Notes under the pieces: model-generated | Databases searched by the model: none | The model's input: only the letters and a program-made list of their open reading frames with translations | What the model was told of the DNA's origin: nothing | NCBI GenBank assembly: GCA_041180805.1 | Contig: JBEGQX010000205.1 | Coordinates: 1-16,634 of the forward strand | Origin: JBEGQX01 sp041180805 | Lineage (GTDB): Bacteria > Planctomycetota > Planctomycetia > Gemmatales > Gemmataceae | DNA: 16,634 nt | Direction of reading: 5' to 3' | In this document: piece after piece, positions 1 to 7,291 of the stretch | Layout of the letters: every line of letters begins with the position of its first letter | Numbering within the stretch: position 1 is the stretch's first letter | Translations under genes and position numbers: made by a program

Positions 1-1661
1 CCATGGCGCACGGGAAGCTTGTGGAAAGCAACGAAAACATCCTTGCCATCATCCCGCATGGGGCCGCTGAAAATGATTCCACCTATGGGATTAGGCCTGT
101 CCAAAACCAGCAAGCGAAGTCCTTTTTCCGAGGCAGATTCCATGATCAATCCAAGTGTGCTGATATAGGTGTAGAACCTGCAACCGGCATCCTGGATGTC
201 GTATACCAGCGTGTCGATCCCCTCCAACTGGGCATCGGTTGGCTTGCGCCTTTCGCCATAAAGGCTATAGACAGGCAGGCCGGTCTTCTCATCCTTGGAA
301 TCCGGCACCTTGGCATCCACCGCGCCACGAATACCGTGTTCCGGACTGAACAGGGCCACCAGCTTTACTCCATCCGCCTTGTGCAAAAGATCTATGGTGC
401 TGGTGCCGGAAACATCCCTGCCACTGTGATTGGTAACCAGCCCCACTTTTGCCCCTTTTAGTCGGGCAAAGTTTTCTTTCTTTAACACATCAATCCCGGT
501 TAGCACCTGCTTTCTTTCAGAAACCATGGTGTTTCCATAAACCGCGGATGCGACCACGGTAGCCACCTGGCTTCGCAGTCGGCTTGCATCCCCCTTGCCA
601 TTTGGGTGTACACGGTTGCTGAGCACGATGACCGATGTTTGCGAACCGGGATCAAACCAGATGGAGGTTCCGGTAAAACCAGTATGACCAAAGCTGCTGC
701 CCCGGGGGAAAAGATCTCCCCGATTAGAGCTGAAGCCGGTGTCACAATCCCACCCAAAAGTTCTCCATCCTCCGGGTACTGTTCTGGCCTGGCTCATGCT
801 GCGAACACTGGCAGGTGAAATCCCCTTAAATTTGGATGGGTCAAGAATCATGGATGCGTAAATCGCAAGATCATCGGCGCTGGAGAAAAGGCCCGCATGG
901 CCAGCAACCCCTTTCATCAATCTTGCGCGAGGGTCATGCACGGTGCCCCGCAGCATGGTTTCCTTTTCTTTCTGGGTGGGTGCAATCCTGCTTTTCAGCG
1001 AATCGGGAGGGTTATAGCCTGTTTCCTTCATGCCCAGGGGAATATAGATCTCATCGCGGGAGAATTCATCCACGCCTTTTCCCGAGATCTTGCGCACGAT
1101 TTCACCAAGAACAATAAACCCGACATCGCTGTAGGTGAATTTTTCGCCGGGAGGTGCGAGCAACTTCAGGTTGCAGATTTTCTGCATGGCCTGCTCTGTG
1201 CCTTCCTGATAATCCGCCACAGAATTGTCGGCCAGCAACCCGGATGTGTGAGTCAGCAGGTGTTCCAGAGTGACCTTTTCCTTGCCGTTGGCGCCAAAGT
1301 CTGGAAAGTACATGGTTACCGGGTCACTAAGCCTAAGCTTGCCCGCTTCCAGAAGCTTGAAAATGGAAGTTGCCGTTGCAATGGGCTTGGTCAAGGATGC
1401 CAAGTCAAAGATGGTATCGGTGGTCATGGGTTCCACCAAGGGTTCCACGGCCCTGTTTCCAAATGCCTTTTTGTAAACCACTTTTCCCTGATGAACCACC
1501 AACACCACCGCTCCGGGCACCCGTTTGCTTTGAATAGCTTCTTGAACTACCGGCTCGATGGCATCCAGGCGTTTGAGATTTATTTCAGCTAAAGCTTGCG
1601 GAATTTGAAGGCAGCCTAGAATCAGAAGAATTACCGAAATACGCCAGAAGATGCGATCCAT
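1..1661 (-). CDS. Secreted serine hydrolase (AmiE/beta-lactamase fold) fused to NamZ-type (DUF1343) exo-muramidase, 3' end off window
   Basis: The minus frame is open from ATG 1659-1661 to the window edge, 553 codons without a stop. A GGAG Shine-Dalgarno (1669-1672) sits 7 nt before the start. Residues 1-25 form a Sec-type signal peptide with likely cleavage after ALA. Residues about 30-375 are a class C beta-lactamase/esterase-like domain: SLTK (Ser89, Lys92), YSD (Tyr177) and HTG (326-328). Residues about 385-553 begin a DUF1343/NamZ domain, with LVTNHSG (408-414), SPEHGIRG (439-446) and VYDIQDAG (486-493). In Bacillus subtilis, AmiE (beta-lactamase superfamily amidase) and NamZ (exo-beta-N-acetylmuramidase) are separate genes of one murein-recycling cluster. 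I infer that this fusion does both jobs on exported or periplasmic murein. The domain calls are firm; the substrate is inferred. The rest of NamZ lies beyond the left edge. Confidence 0.88.
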   Translation of the reverse strand, partial: MDRIFWRISVILLILGCLQIPQALAEINLKRLDAIEPVVQEAIQSKRVPGAVVLVVHQGKVVYKKAFGNRAVEPLVEPMTTDTIFDLASLTKPIATATSIFKLLEAGKLRLSDPVTMYFPDFGANGKEKVTLEHLLTHTSGLLADNSVADYQEGTEQAMQKICNLKLLAPPGEKFTYSDVGFIVLGEIVRKISGKGVDEFSRDEIYIPLGMKETGYNPPDSLKSRIAPTQKEKETMLRGTVHDPRARLMKGVAGHAGLFSSADDLAIYASMILDPSKFKGISPASVRSMSQARTVPGGWRTFGWDCDTGFSSNRGDLFPRGSSFGHTGFTGTSIWFDPGSQTSVIVLSNRVHPNGKGDASRLRSQVATVVASAVYGNTMVSERKQVLTGIDVLKKENFARLKGAKVGLVTNHSGRDVSGTSTIDLLHKADGVKLVALFSPEHGIRGAVDAKVPDSKDEKTGLPVYSLYGERRKPTDAQLEGIDTLVYDIQDAGCRFYTYISTLGLIMESASEKGLRLLVLDRPNPIGGIIFSGPMRDDGKDVFVAFHKLPVRH

Positions 1662-1707
1662 GAGAAAACTCCGGTCCAGTGGTTTCATAAGGATTTTTAT
1701 TATGCAC

Positions 1708-1724
1708 CGCCAAATTCGTTGGCG
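1708..1724. repeat. Inverted repeat between divergent genes
   Basis: CGCCAA (1708-1713) and TTGGCG (1719-1724) form a perfect 6-bp inverted repeat with a 5-nt centre. It lies in the 124-bp gap between the divergent murein hydrolase and sulfatase genes. It could be an operator or a short RNA hairpin. A T-rich stretch follows on the plus strand, but a terminator would be oddly placed there. Function unknown. Confidence 0.35.
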
Positions 1725-1785
1725 AAATCTTTTTCCAGCCATTAGCTTGAGATGCATATTCTTCATTGGTTAAGGAATCGTTCCC

Positions 1786-3204
1786 ATGGTTCGAAACGCG
1801 TTCTTGTGCGGCTTGCTTCTCGTTGCCATTCCCGGCTTTTCTTTTTCCCAGGAAAAAAAGAATGTGCTGTTCATCGTCAGTGATGATCTGAATACATCGA
1901 TCGGCTGTTATGGACATCCTTACGCCAAGACCCCGAATATAGATGCGTTGGCAGCGCGTGGAGTCCGTTTTCATAATGCTTACTGCCAGTTTCCACTTTG
2001 CAGCCCCAGCAGATCCTCCTTTTTGACAGGGAGAAGACCGGATATCACTGGTGTGAAGACAAACCCCGGAATGTCCACAGCGGGCAAGTATGGTGGCAGC
2101 CCGCATTTTCGCGAGAAGATTCCCGATACCGTTACCATGCCACAACTGTTCATCCAGAATGGTTATGCAGTCGCCAGGGTGGGCAAGCTTTATCATTACA
2201 ATGTTCCAAATGGTATTGGCACCGATGGCCTCGATGATAAGGATTCCTGGCAAAAAGTAATCAACCCCAAGGGTCGGGATAAATCCGATGAGGATAAAAT
2301 CTTCTCCCTTACCAAGGGGCAGTTTGGGGGAACCCTTAGCTGGCTGGCTGCCGATGGAACCGATGAGGAACAAACCGATGGCATCGGCGCGACCGAGGCC
2401 ATCCGCATGCTTGGCGAAATGAAGGGTAAACCATTTTTCCTCGCTGTTGGACTGTATCGCCCACACACACCTTATGTGGCTCCCAAAAAATACTTTGATC
2501 TTTACCCTATCGAAAAAATCACTCTGCCTGAGGTTTCCGCCAACCACAAGAATGGCGTTCCAAACGCCGCTTTCCTAAGCTTCAAAAAAGACGAGGAACA
2601 GTTGACAGACGACTTGCGCAAGAAGGCGACCCAGGCCTATCTTGCCAGCATTTCCTTCATGGATGCCCAAGTCGGCAGAATTGTCAGGGAATTGGATCGC
2701 CTTGGACTGGGCGAAAACACCGTTATTGCTTTCACCAGCGATCATGGCTACCACATGGGGGAACATGGCCTTTGGCAAAAGCGCAGCATCTTTGAGGAAT
2801 CTTCACGGGTGCCTCTTATTATTGCTCCTCCCAAGGCAAAAAACGCTGGCAGCCATTCGATCCGCACCGTGGAGATGCTGGATATTTATCCCACTCTGGC
2901 AAACCTTTGCGATCTGAAGTACCCGGATTATCTGGATGGTAAATCCCTGAAGCCATTGCTCGAGAATCCGAAAGTCTCGTGGGACCGGCCTGCCATCACG
3001 CAGACCATGTTCCAGAAAATTCAGGGTTATTCCCTTCGCACGGAAAGATACCGCTACACGGAATGGAACGAAGGCGCTGAGGGGTTACAGCTTTACGATC
3101 ATTCCAGCGATCCCAAAGAGATGAAAAACCTTGCCAACGACCCTGCCCATAAGACCATTTTGGCAGAGCTTGCGAAACAACTGCGATTCCGGTTGGCGAA
3201 ATAA
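1786..3204 (+). CDS. Secreted formylglycine-dependent sulfatase, iduronate-2-sulfatase-like
   Basis: A 472-residue type I sulfatase that hydrolyses sulfate esters, probably on a sulfated glycan, outside the cytoplasm. It has an N-terminal signal peptide (hydrophobic residues about 5-20). The metal-binding DD pair is at 33-34. The CSPSR motif (Cys72-Arg76) is where the maturation enzyme converts Cys to formylglycine. Other conserved sites are Lys134, His227 in RPHTPY, Asp319-His320 in the FTSDHG motif and Lys332. Length and motif order fit the iduronate-2-sulfatase group, but substrate cannot be read from sequence. The start is supported by AAGGA about 10 nt upstream. It diverges from the murein hydrolase fusion and converges with the minus-strand selenoprotein gene. 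No sulfatase-maturating enzyme is encoded in the window. Confidence 0.93.
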   Translation: MVRNAFLCGLLLVAIPGFSFSQEKKNVLFIVSDDLNTSIGCYGHPYAKTPNIDALAARGVRFHNAYCQFPLCSPSRSSFLTGRRPDITGVKTNPGMSTAGKYGGSPHFREKIPDTVTMPQLFIQNGYAVARVGKLYHYNVPNGIGTDGLDDKDSWQKVINPKGRDKSDEDKIFSLTKGQFGGTLSWLAADGTDEEQTDGIGATEAIRMLGEMKGKPFFLAVGLYRPHTPYVAPKKYFDLYPIEKITLPEVSANHKNGVPNAAFLSFKKDEEQLTDDLRKKATQAYLASISFMDAQVGRIVRELDRLGLGENTVIAFTSDHGYHMGEHGLWQKRSIFEESSRVPLIIAPPKAKNAGSHSIRTVEMLDIYPTLANLCDLKYPDYLDGKSLKPLLENPKVSWDRPAITQTMFQKIQGYSLRTERYRYTEWNEGAEGLQLYDHSSDPKEMKNLANDPAHKTILAELAKQLRFRLAK

Positions 3205-3218
3205 CAAATAAAGTCATC

Positions 3219-3236
3219 GGGGGGTTCACACCCCCC
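3219..3236. terminator. G6/C6 hairpin between convergent genes, possible bidirectional terminator
   Basis: GGGGGG (3219-3224), a 6-nt loop and CCCCCC (3231-3236) lie between the convergent stop codons at 3204 and 3251. The stem is strong but neither side has a proper T-tract, so intrinsic termination is only plausible. Confidence 0.45.
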
Positions 3237-3250
3237 GCTCGAAATACTGA

Positions 3251-3601
3251 TCAATCCTTCAGAATTGCATAGGCTTCCTCGTTGAAACCAACAAGCATGG
3301 TGTTTCCCACGATCATGGTGGGTGCGCGGAGGTTTCCAGTGGGCCCCAGCAGGATGCCTGTCAGGGTTTCCTCATCCGGCTTGTCTTTCTTCATATCAAG
3401 GCTGGTGATTTTTTTGCCTTTGCCTGCGATGATGCGGGTGACTTTTTTGGCAAGTTTTAGCGCATCTTCACGACCCAGCTTTACCTTGGTGGCGTCTACT
3501 GTTTCCGCAATGTGATGATCCATGGACTCAAGGAACCCCTGAGCTTTTACGCAAGTCGTTCAGCCTTTTCGGTGATACAACCATTGGATTTGAACTGGCA
3601 T
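3251..3601 (-). CDS. ArsC-family thioredoxin-fold selenoprotein with in-frame UGA (Sec14)
   Basis: A conventional reading starts at ATG 3523 and gives 90 residues without a redox motif. Extending the frame upstream gives 26 more codons to ATG 3599-3601, broken only by TGA at 3560-3562. The new N-terminus reads MPVQIQWLYHRKGUTTC, a beta strand followed by a UxxC redox motif (Sec14, Cys17). The upstream ATG has an ideal GGAGG (3609-3613) 7 nt away, while ATG 3523 has none. The rest matches the ArsC/Spx-like fold: a lysine-rich middle, then GPTGNLRAPT with its cis-Pro and LVGFNEEAY. From memory, NCBI annotates relatives as 'ArsC family (seleno)protein'. The full product is 116 residues. Its likely role is thiol/selenol redox chemistry; arsenate reduction is not shown. 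It lies 81 nt behind the Rieske gene on the same strand. The alternative is a nonsense-broken pseudogene, but conservation on both sides of the UGA and the SECIS-like hairpin argue against that. Confidence 0.85.
3527..3543 (-). promoter_or_regulatory. Candidate bacterial SECIS element
   Basis: In the mRNA this reads CUCAGGG, loop GUU, CCUUGAG: a 7-bp stem (one G-U pair) with a 3-nt loop starting with G. The hairpin begins 17 nt and the loop 24 nt after the UGA (3560-3562). A short stem-loop inside the coding region, with a G at the start of the apical loop and this spacing, matches the known bacterial SECIS model recognised by SelB. Confidence 0.65.
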
Positions 3602-3608
3602 GCAAATT

Positions 3609-3613
3609 CCTCC
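3609..3613 (-). promoter_or_regulatory. Ribosome binding site that fixes the selenoprotein start
   Basis: GGAGG on the minus strand lies 7 nt before ATG 3601. It is the only good Shine-Dalgarno near this gene, so it places the start upstream of the in-frame UGA. Confidence 0.8.
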
Positions 3614-3645
3614 ACAATTGAATGATTCTTACTTAATTATTTCTA

Positions 3646-3662
3646 GCCTGTAACTTTCAGGC
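3646..3662 (-). terminator. Weak hairpin after the Rieske gene
   Basis: GCCTG and CAGGC form a 5-bp stem with a 7-nt loop, about 20 nt after the Rieske stop. What follows is AT-rich without a T-run. It may only partly separate the Rieske gene from the selenoprotein gene. Confidence 0.25.
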
Positions 3663-3682
3663 ACTTCCAACGGGTCCATGAA

Positions 3683-4009
3683 TTATTTGGGAAGATTAAC
3701 AGGTGGAGTTTCAATGAAGATTTCCCCAGCTTCCACAATCACCTTGTAGCAGGCTACTTTAAGCTTGGGGTTATCGGCCCACGCTCCATCACAAAGGCGG
3801 AATCTCCAGGCATGCCAGGGACAGGTTACGGTGCCGTTTTCCACCAATCCACCGCTTAGGGAAGCGCCCATGTGCGGGCAAAAATCATCAATCGCATGGT
3901 ACTGGCCATCGGTAAGGTAAACACCCACCACGCGATCATGCACCTCGATGGTTTTTACCCCGCCTTCCTTTAATTCATCCACCTTGCAAACCCTGTGTCG
4001 CTCTGCCAT
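3683..4009 (-). CDS. Rieske [2Fe-2S] ferredoxin-like protein (NirD-like)
   Basis: A 108-residue single-domain Rieske protein. The cluster ligands are visible as CPH (Cys44, His46) and CPWH (Cys63, His66), with the usual GGLVENG loop between them. It has no signal peptide or membrane segment, so it is a soluble cytoplasmic electron carrier like NirD or the ferredoxin components of dioxygenases. No partner oxygenase or reductase lies nearby. The longest ORF starts at 4186, but the true start is ATG 4009: AGGAG lies 9 nt upstream and the first 59 residues of the longer frame overlap the divergent CYTH gene and resemble nothing. It diverges from the CYTH gene across 69 bp and precedes the selenoprotein gene, so a shared redox role is possible but unproven. 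Confidence 0.9.
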   Translation of the reverse strand: MAERHRVCKVDELKEGGVKTIEVHDRVVGVYLTDGQYHAIDDFCPHMGASLSGGLVENGTVTCPWHAWRFRLCDGAWADNPKLKVACYKVIVEAGEIFIETPPVNLPK

Positions 4010-4021
4010 GGGGGCTAATCT

Positions 4022-4063
4022 CCTGTAGAAAATAATTGTGGCCCGTGGTTGACATTCTACAGG
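4022..4063. promoter_or_regulatory. 9-bp inverted repeat in the Rieske/CYTH divergent intergenic region
   Basis: CCTGTAGAA (4022-4030) and TTCTACAGG (4055-4063) are perfect inverted copies separated by 24 nt. Each lies just before the start of one of the divergent genes, so both leaders carry TTCTACAGG. This could be an operator or shared leader element. No promoter boxes stand out. Confidence 0.35.
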
Positions 4064-4078
4064 TTCAGGGAGTGGTTC

Positions 4079-4636
4079 ATGTTGGAAATCGAGCAGAAGT
4101 TTCGGTTGACGGGCAATGAACCAATCGAAGCTGGCATTGCGGAAATGGGTGCTATCACTTTGGGTGAGATAATGGAGGAAGATCATTATTTCAACGCACC
4201 GGACCGGGATTTTGCCAAAACCGGGGAGGCGTTTCGCATCCGAAGAATTGGCGACAAAAACTTCCTGACCTACAAGGGTCCAAAACTACAACAGGAAGTC
4301 AAAGTGCGAAGGGAATTGGAAATCGACATTCTTCCAGGTCAGCACGCTTTTGAAAACTTCAGGGAGTTGTTGCTGGCGTTGGGTTACAAGTTTGTCGCCG
4401 TGGTGCGAAAAAACCGAACAGAATGGAAATTCAAGCTGCATTCCTTCGATATGGCACTTTGTCTGGACAAGGTCGAAAAGCTCGGACAATTCATGGAAGT
4501 GGAAATCGTCACCGGGGAATCCCAGGTGGATCAGGCATCCGCTTTGGTAAAGCAGATCGCCACAAAGCTTGGACTTGTTCAATTGGAACCCAGATCGTAC
4601 CTTCGAATGTTGCTCGAAAAGGAATGCGCTGGATGA
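4079..4636 (+). CDS. CYTH-domain protein (class IV adenylate cyclase CyaB / thiamine triphosphatase family)
   Basis: A 185-residue CYTH protein, whose family binds a triphosphate and divalent metals inside a beta tunnel. The signature ExExK is EIEQK (residues 3-7). Other tunnel charges are visible: RIRR, TYKGP, the alternating-charge strand VKVRRELEI, RKNRTEW, and LDKVEKLGQFMEVE near the end. Members are CyaB-type cyclases, thiamine triphosphatases or tripolyphosphatases, and sequence alone does not separate these. The true start is ATG 4079, with GGGAG just upstream; a TTG at 4049 would add ten residues before the signature. It overlaps panC by ATGA, so the two are cotranslated. Confidence 0.88.
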   Translation: MLEIEQKFRLTGNEPIEAGIAEMGAITLGEIMEEDHYFNAPDRDFAKTGEAFRIRRIGDKNFLTYKGPKLQQEVKVRRELEIDILPGQHAFENFRELLLALGYKFVAVVRKNRTEWKFKLHSFDMALCLDKVEKLGQFMEVEIVTGESQVDQASALVKQIATKLGLVQLEPRSYLRMLLEKECAG

Positions 4637-5487
4637 AACTGGTTCAAACAATCATTGACCTGCGAAAAGAAGTTTGTGATGCCCGCAAACAGGGCAAAAG
4701 CATTGGCTTTGTGCCAACCATGGGTGCGCTGCATGAAGGGCACCTCAGTCTGGTTCGGACGGCCAAGACGCAAACGGACTTTGTCGTGGTTTCCATCTTT
4801 GTGAACCCAACCCAGTTTGGCCCGAATGAGGATTTTCACCGTTATCCCAGGCCGCTGGATGCGGATGTTCATCTTTGCACCCAGGCGAACGCGGATTTGA
4901 TTTTCAACCCATCGGTGGAGGAGATGTACCCGCGGGGTTTTTCCACCATGGTTGAGGTGACTGGTGTAAGCGATGGGTTGTGTGGGGCGCACCGGCCCGG
5001 GCATTTCCGGGGGGTTACCACCGTGGTGATGAAACTCTTTCACCAGGTAATGCCCGACAAGGCATTCTTTGGGCAGAAAGATGCCCAGCAGTGCGCGGTA
5101 TTGCAAAAGATGGTTTTGGATATGGACATGAATTTACAGATGGTCATTTGTCCCACCGTTCGCGAAAAGGATGGGCTGGCCATGAGTTCGCGGAACAGGT
5201 ATCTTTCAAATACGGAAAGGTCTGCCGCGCCGGCTATTTATGAAGCCCTAATGGCATTTCGTGAAGAGGCTGTAAAACATCCAGGCCAAGGCGTGACACC
5301 TTTTAAGAACCTGTTGTTAGGAAAGCTGAAAGAGATTCCCGGGGTTACCATGGATTATGTGGAAGTGGTGGACGCGCTAACCATGAAACCCGTGGAAATA
5401 CTAAGGGGTTCAATGGTGGTTGCGGTGGCTCTTCGACTGGGAAGCACCAGGTTGATCGACAACATTCTTGTAAACATTCCCAGTTAA
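4633..5487 (+). CDS. panC: Pantothenate synthetase
   Basis: This 284-residue enzyme condenses pantoate and beta-alanine, using ATP, in the last step of vitamin B5 synthesis. PTMGALHEGH (28-37) holds the HxGH nucleotide-binding signature (His34, His37). NPTQFGPNED, the FGQKDAQQ block (Lys149, Asp150) and SSRNRYLS (185-192) are all intact. Length is normal for the family. The frame stays open upstream to 4423, but that stretch overlaps the CYTH gene. ATG 4633 overlaps the CYTH stop as ATGA and has AAGGA about 9 nt upstream; ATG 4624 is an alternative three codons earlier. mgtE follows after 21 nt. No other pantothenate gene lies in the window. Confidence 0.97.
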   Translation: MKLVQTIIDLRKEVCDARKQGKSIGFVPTMGALHEGHLSLVRTAKTQTDFVVVSIFVNPTQFGPNEDFHRYPRPLDADVHLCTQANADLIFNPSVEEMYPRGFSTMVEVTGVSDGLCGAHRPGHFRGVTTVVMKLFHQVMPDKAFFGQKDAQQCAVLQKMVLDMDMNLQMVICPTVREKDGLAMSSRNRYLSNTERSAAPAIYEALMAFREEAVKHPGQGVTPFKNLLLGKLKEIPGVTMDYVEVVDALTMKPVEILRGSMVVAVALRLGSTRLIDNILVNIPS

Positions 5488-5508
5488 ATCGTGTAGGTAA
5501 TCAAAAGC

Positions 5509-7116
5509 ATGGCACATCCCCTTTTCAGCCCTGAAATTCGCTTTAGCCTTGAAAAGGGTGACCGTGAAGGCATGAGGGAATTTTCTGAAGCCCTGCACCC
5601 TGCCACGGTCGCAGAAGCACTCGATGACGATTTTAAAGTGGAGGATAGCTGGCGCTTTCTGCAGGAAAGCCCCATCGACACGCAGGCGGAAATTTTCTCC
5701 TACCTTCCCACCGAGGAACAGGCCCGTTTGGTAAAGGGTGTGGGGCGCCCTCATATGGCGCTTCTTATCGAGCGCATGGGCCATGATGACCGGGCCAAGT
5801 TGCTGAGGCATTTGGACCCCAAGGTTACCGAGGCCATTCTTCGCCTGATTGATGATGCGGAAAGGCGAGATATTGCAGCGCTGGTGAACTATCCTGAAAA
5901 CACCGCCGGCGCCATCATGACCACGGATTATGCCTGGCTGCCCGCCAACATCACCGTGGAGGATGCACTCGAACGATTGCGCCTTCAGGCCCCAGATCGT
6001 GAAACCATTTATTATGTCTACCTTGTGGATGACCAGCGCAGGCTTCAAGGCGTGGTCACCCTTCGGATGCTTATTCTGGCACCCAGGAAAGAAATCCTTG
6101 CTGATCTGATGGAAACCCAATTGGTCACCGTTAAGGTGGATGACCCAAAGGAAATGGTTTCCCAAACAATGGCCCGCTACGATCTTTTGGCAATTCCAGT
6201 GGTGGATCACGATGACAAGCTGGTTGGCATCGTAACGCACGATGATGCGATGGACGCGGTGGTATCCGCCGCCACCGAGGATGTGCATCGTATGGGTGCG
6301 GTGGAACCCATGAAAGATAGCTACCTGGATGCCAGCTTTGCCACGGTTTGGCGTAAGCGATCGGTCTGGTTATCGTGCCTGTTTCTGGCGGAGCTTTTCA
6401 CCTTTACCGCGCTGTCTTACTTTGAAGATGCGATTGCCAAGGTGGTGGTACTTAGCCTTTTCGTTCCGCTGTGCATTTCCACGGGTGGAAATTCGGGTTC
6501 ACAGGCCGCCACGCTTATCACCCGCGCGTTGGCCCTGGGCGAAATCACCCGCAAGGATTGGTTTCGTATTTTCAAACATGAAATGATGATGGGACTTGCA
6601 CTGGGCGCGACTTTGGGCGCCATAGGATTGTTTCGCGCGTCACTCACCCCGGAAACCGTTCGTGACAGTTCCCACCCCCGGCATGAATCTTTCGTGGTAC
6701 GCACCCCTGTGACAAAACCTTTGAACCTTCTGGAAAAGGGAACTTACGAACTACCCGTGGGCACTGTGCAACGCATGCTGAGTGAGAAATCGGAAAAAGT
6801 CCGTCTGCCGGAATCCATGACTTCCCTGAACCCCAAAGAGGAAAGTGGCGAACTGGTTTACGAGTTCCCCGAAAGCTGCACCATGCTAAGGCCACCAGTG
6901 GATCGTTGGGATTTGGCACTTGTGATCGGGTTTTCCGTGGCGGGAATTTGCATCTGGGGCACACTGGTGGGTTCCATGCTGCCTTTGATCTTCCACAAAT
7001 TCGGAATCGACCCTGGTATTGCGTCCAGCCCATTTGTGGCCACTTTTGTGGATGTGACAGGAATCATCATATACTTCAGCATAGCTGGCGTGTTTTTGGG
7101 CAAGCTTCTGACTTAA
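5509..7116 (+). CDS. mgtE: MgtE-family magnesium transporter with a large periplasmic insert
   Basis: A 535-residue Mg2+ channel/transporter of the inner membrane. Domains in order: MgtE N domain (about 15-140), two CBS repeats (about 141-260) that sense cytosolic Mg2+, the plug helix, then five membrane helices from about 286. The pore motif STGGNSGSQ is at 324-332 and the conserved Asp of the last helix is Asp515 in SPFVATFVDVTG. Typical MgtE proteins have about 450 residues. The extra length is a hydrophilic stretch of about 90 residues (377-466) between the third and fourth helices, which the known topology puts on the periplasmic side. The gene starts 21 nt after panC and is probably cotranscribed. 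The family call is firm; the role of the insert is unknown. Confidence 0.94.
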   Translation: MAHPLFSPEIRFSLEKGDREGMREFSEALHPATVAEALDDDFKVEDSWRFLQESPIDTQAEIFSYLPTEEQARLVKGVGRPHMALLIERMGHDDRAKLLRHLDPKVTEAILRLIDDAERRDIAALVNYPENTAGAIMTTDYAWLPANITVEDALERLRLQAPDRETIYYVYLVDDQRRLQGVVTLRMLILAPRKEILADLMETQLVTVKVDDPKEMVSQTMARYDLLAIPVVDHDDKLVGIVTHDDAMDAVVSAATEDVHRMGAVEPMKDSYLDASFATVWRKRSVWLSCLFLAELFTFTALSYFEDAIAKVVVLSLFVPLCISTGGNSGSQAATLITRALALGEITRKDWFRIFKHEMMMGLALGATLGAIGLFRASLTPETVRDSSHPRHESFVVRTPVTKPLNLLEKGTYELPVGTVQRMLSEKSEKVRLPESMTSLNPKEESGELVYEFPESCTMLRPPVDRWDLALVIGFSVAGICIWGTLVGSMLPLIFHKFGIDPGIASSPFVATFVDVTGIIIYFSIAGVFLGKLLT

Positions 7117-7164
7117 ATTTGTTTTCTTCCCATTTTCTTAACAATTTATTCATCAAATCTTCCG

Positions 7165-7195
7165 TGTTTCATGTGTGGTTTCTTCACATGAAACA
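7165..7195. repeat. 11-bp perfect stem-loop downstream of mgtE
   Basis: TGTTTCATGTG (7165-7175) and CACATGAAACA (7185-7195) pair perfectly around a 9-nt loop, 49 nt after the mgtE stop. No T-run follows on the plus strand, so it is not a standard intrinsic terminator. It may protect the mRNA 3' end or act as a binding site. Confidence 0.5.
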
Positions 7196-7241
7196 GCGTC
7201 CTGGATTTATTGTTTCAAAGTTTTCACCAAGGCTGTTCCTT

Positions 7242-7272
7242 AAAACAAAAAAGCCCCGGATTTCTCCAGGGC
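7242..7272 (-). terminator. Intrinsic terminator of the DUF2203-like gene
   Basis: On the minus strand, GCCCTGG, loop AGAAAT and CCGGGGC form a 7-bp stem (7253-7272) followed by TTTTTTGTTTT (7242-7252). It lies 19 nt beyond the stop at 7292. This is the clearest Rho-independent terminator in the window. Confidence 0.88.
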
Positions 7273-7291
7273 GCAGGGGATTGTCGGATGC

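Noticed and set aside
897..1592. 231-codon open frame on the plus strand
   Set aside because: It is antisense to the serine hydrolase domain, which carries SLTK, YSD and HTG in order.
1585..2547. 320-codon open frame on the minus strand
   Set aside because: It is antisense to the sulfatase, whose motifs are intact, and its translation has no recognisable domain.
3560..3562. TGA as a nonsense mutation making a pseudogene
   Set aside because: Sequence on both sides is intact, the ribosome site is upstream of the TGA, the codon falls at the redox-active position, and a SECIS-like hairpin follows. A sequencing error remains possible but less likely.
4423..4632. N-terminal extension of panC to 4423
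   Set aside because: It overlaps the CYTH gene; ATG 4633 gives the normal family length and has a ribosome site and an ATGA overlap.
5410..6288. 292-codon minus frame opposite mgtE
   Set aside because: It is rich in His and Asn as expected for an antisense shadow, and mgtE is clear on the plus strand.
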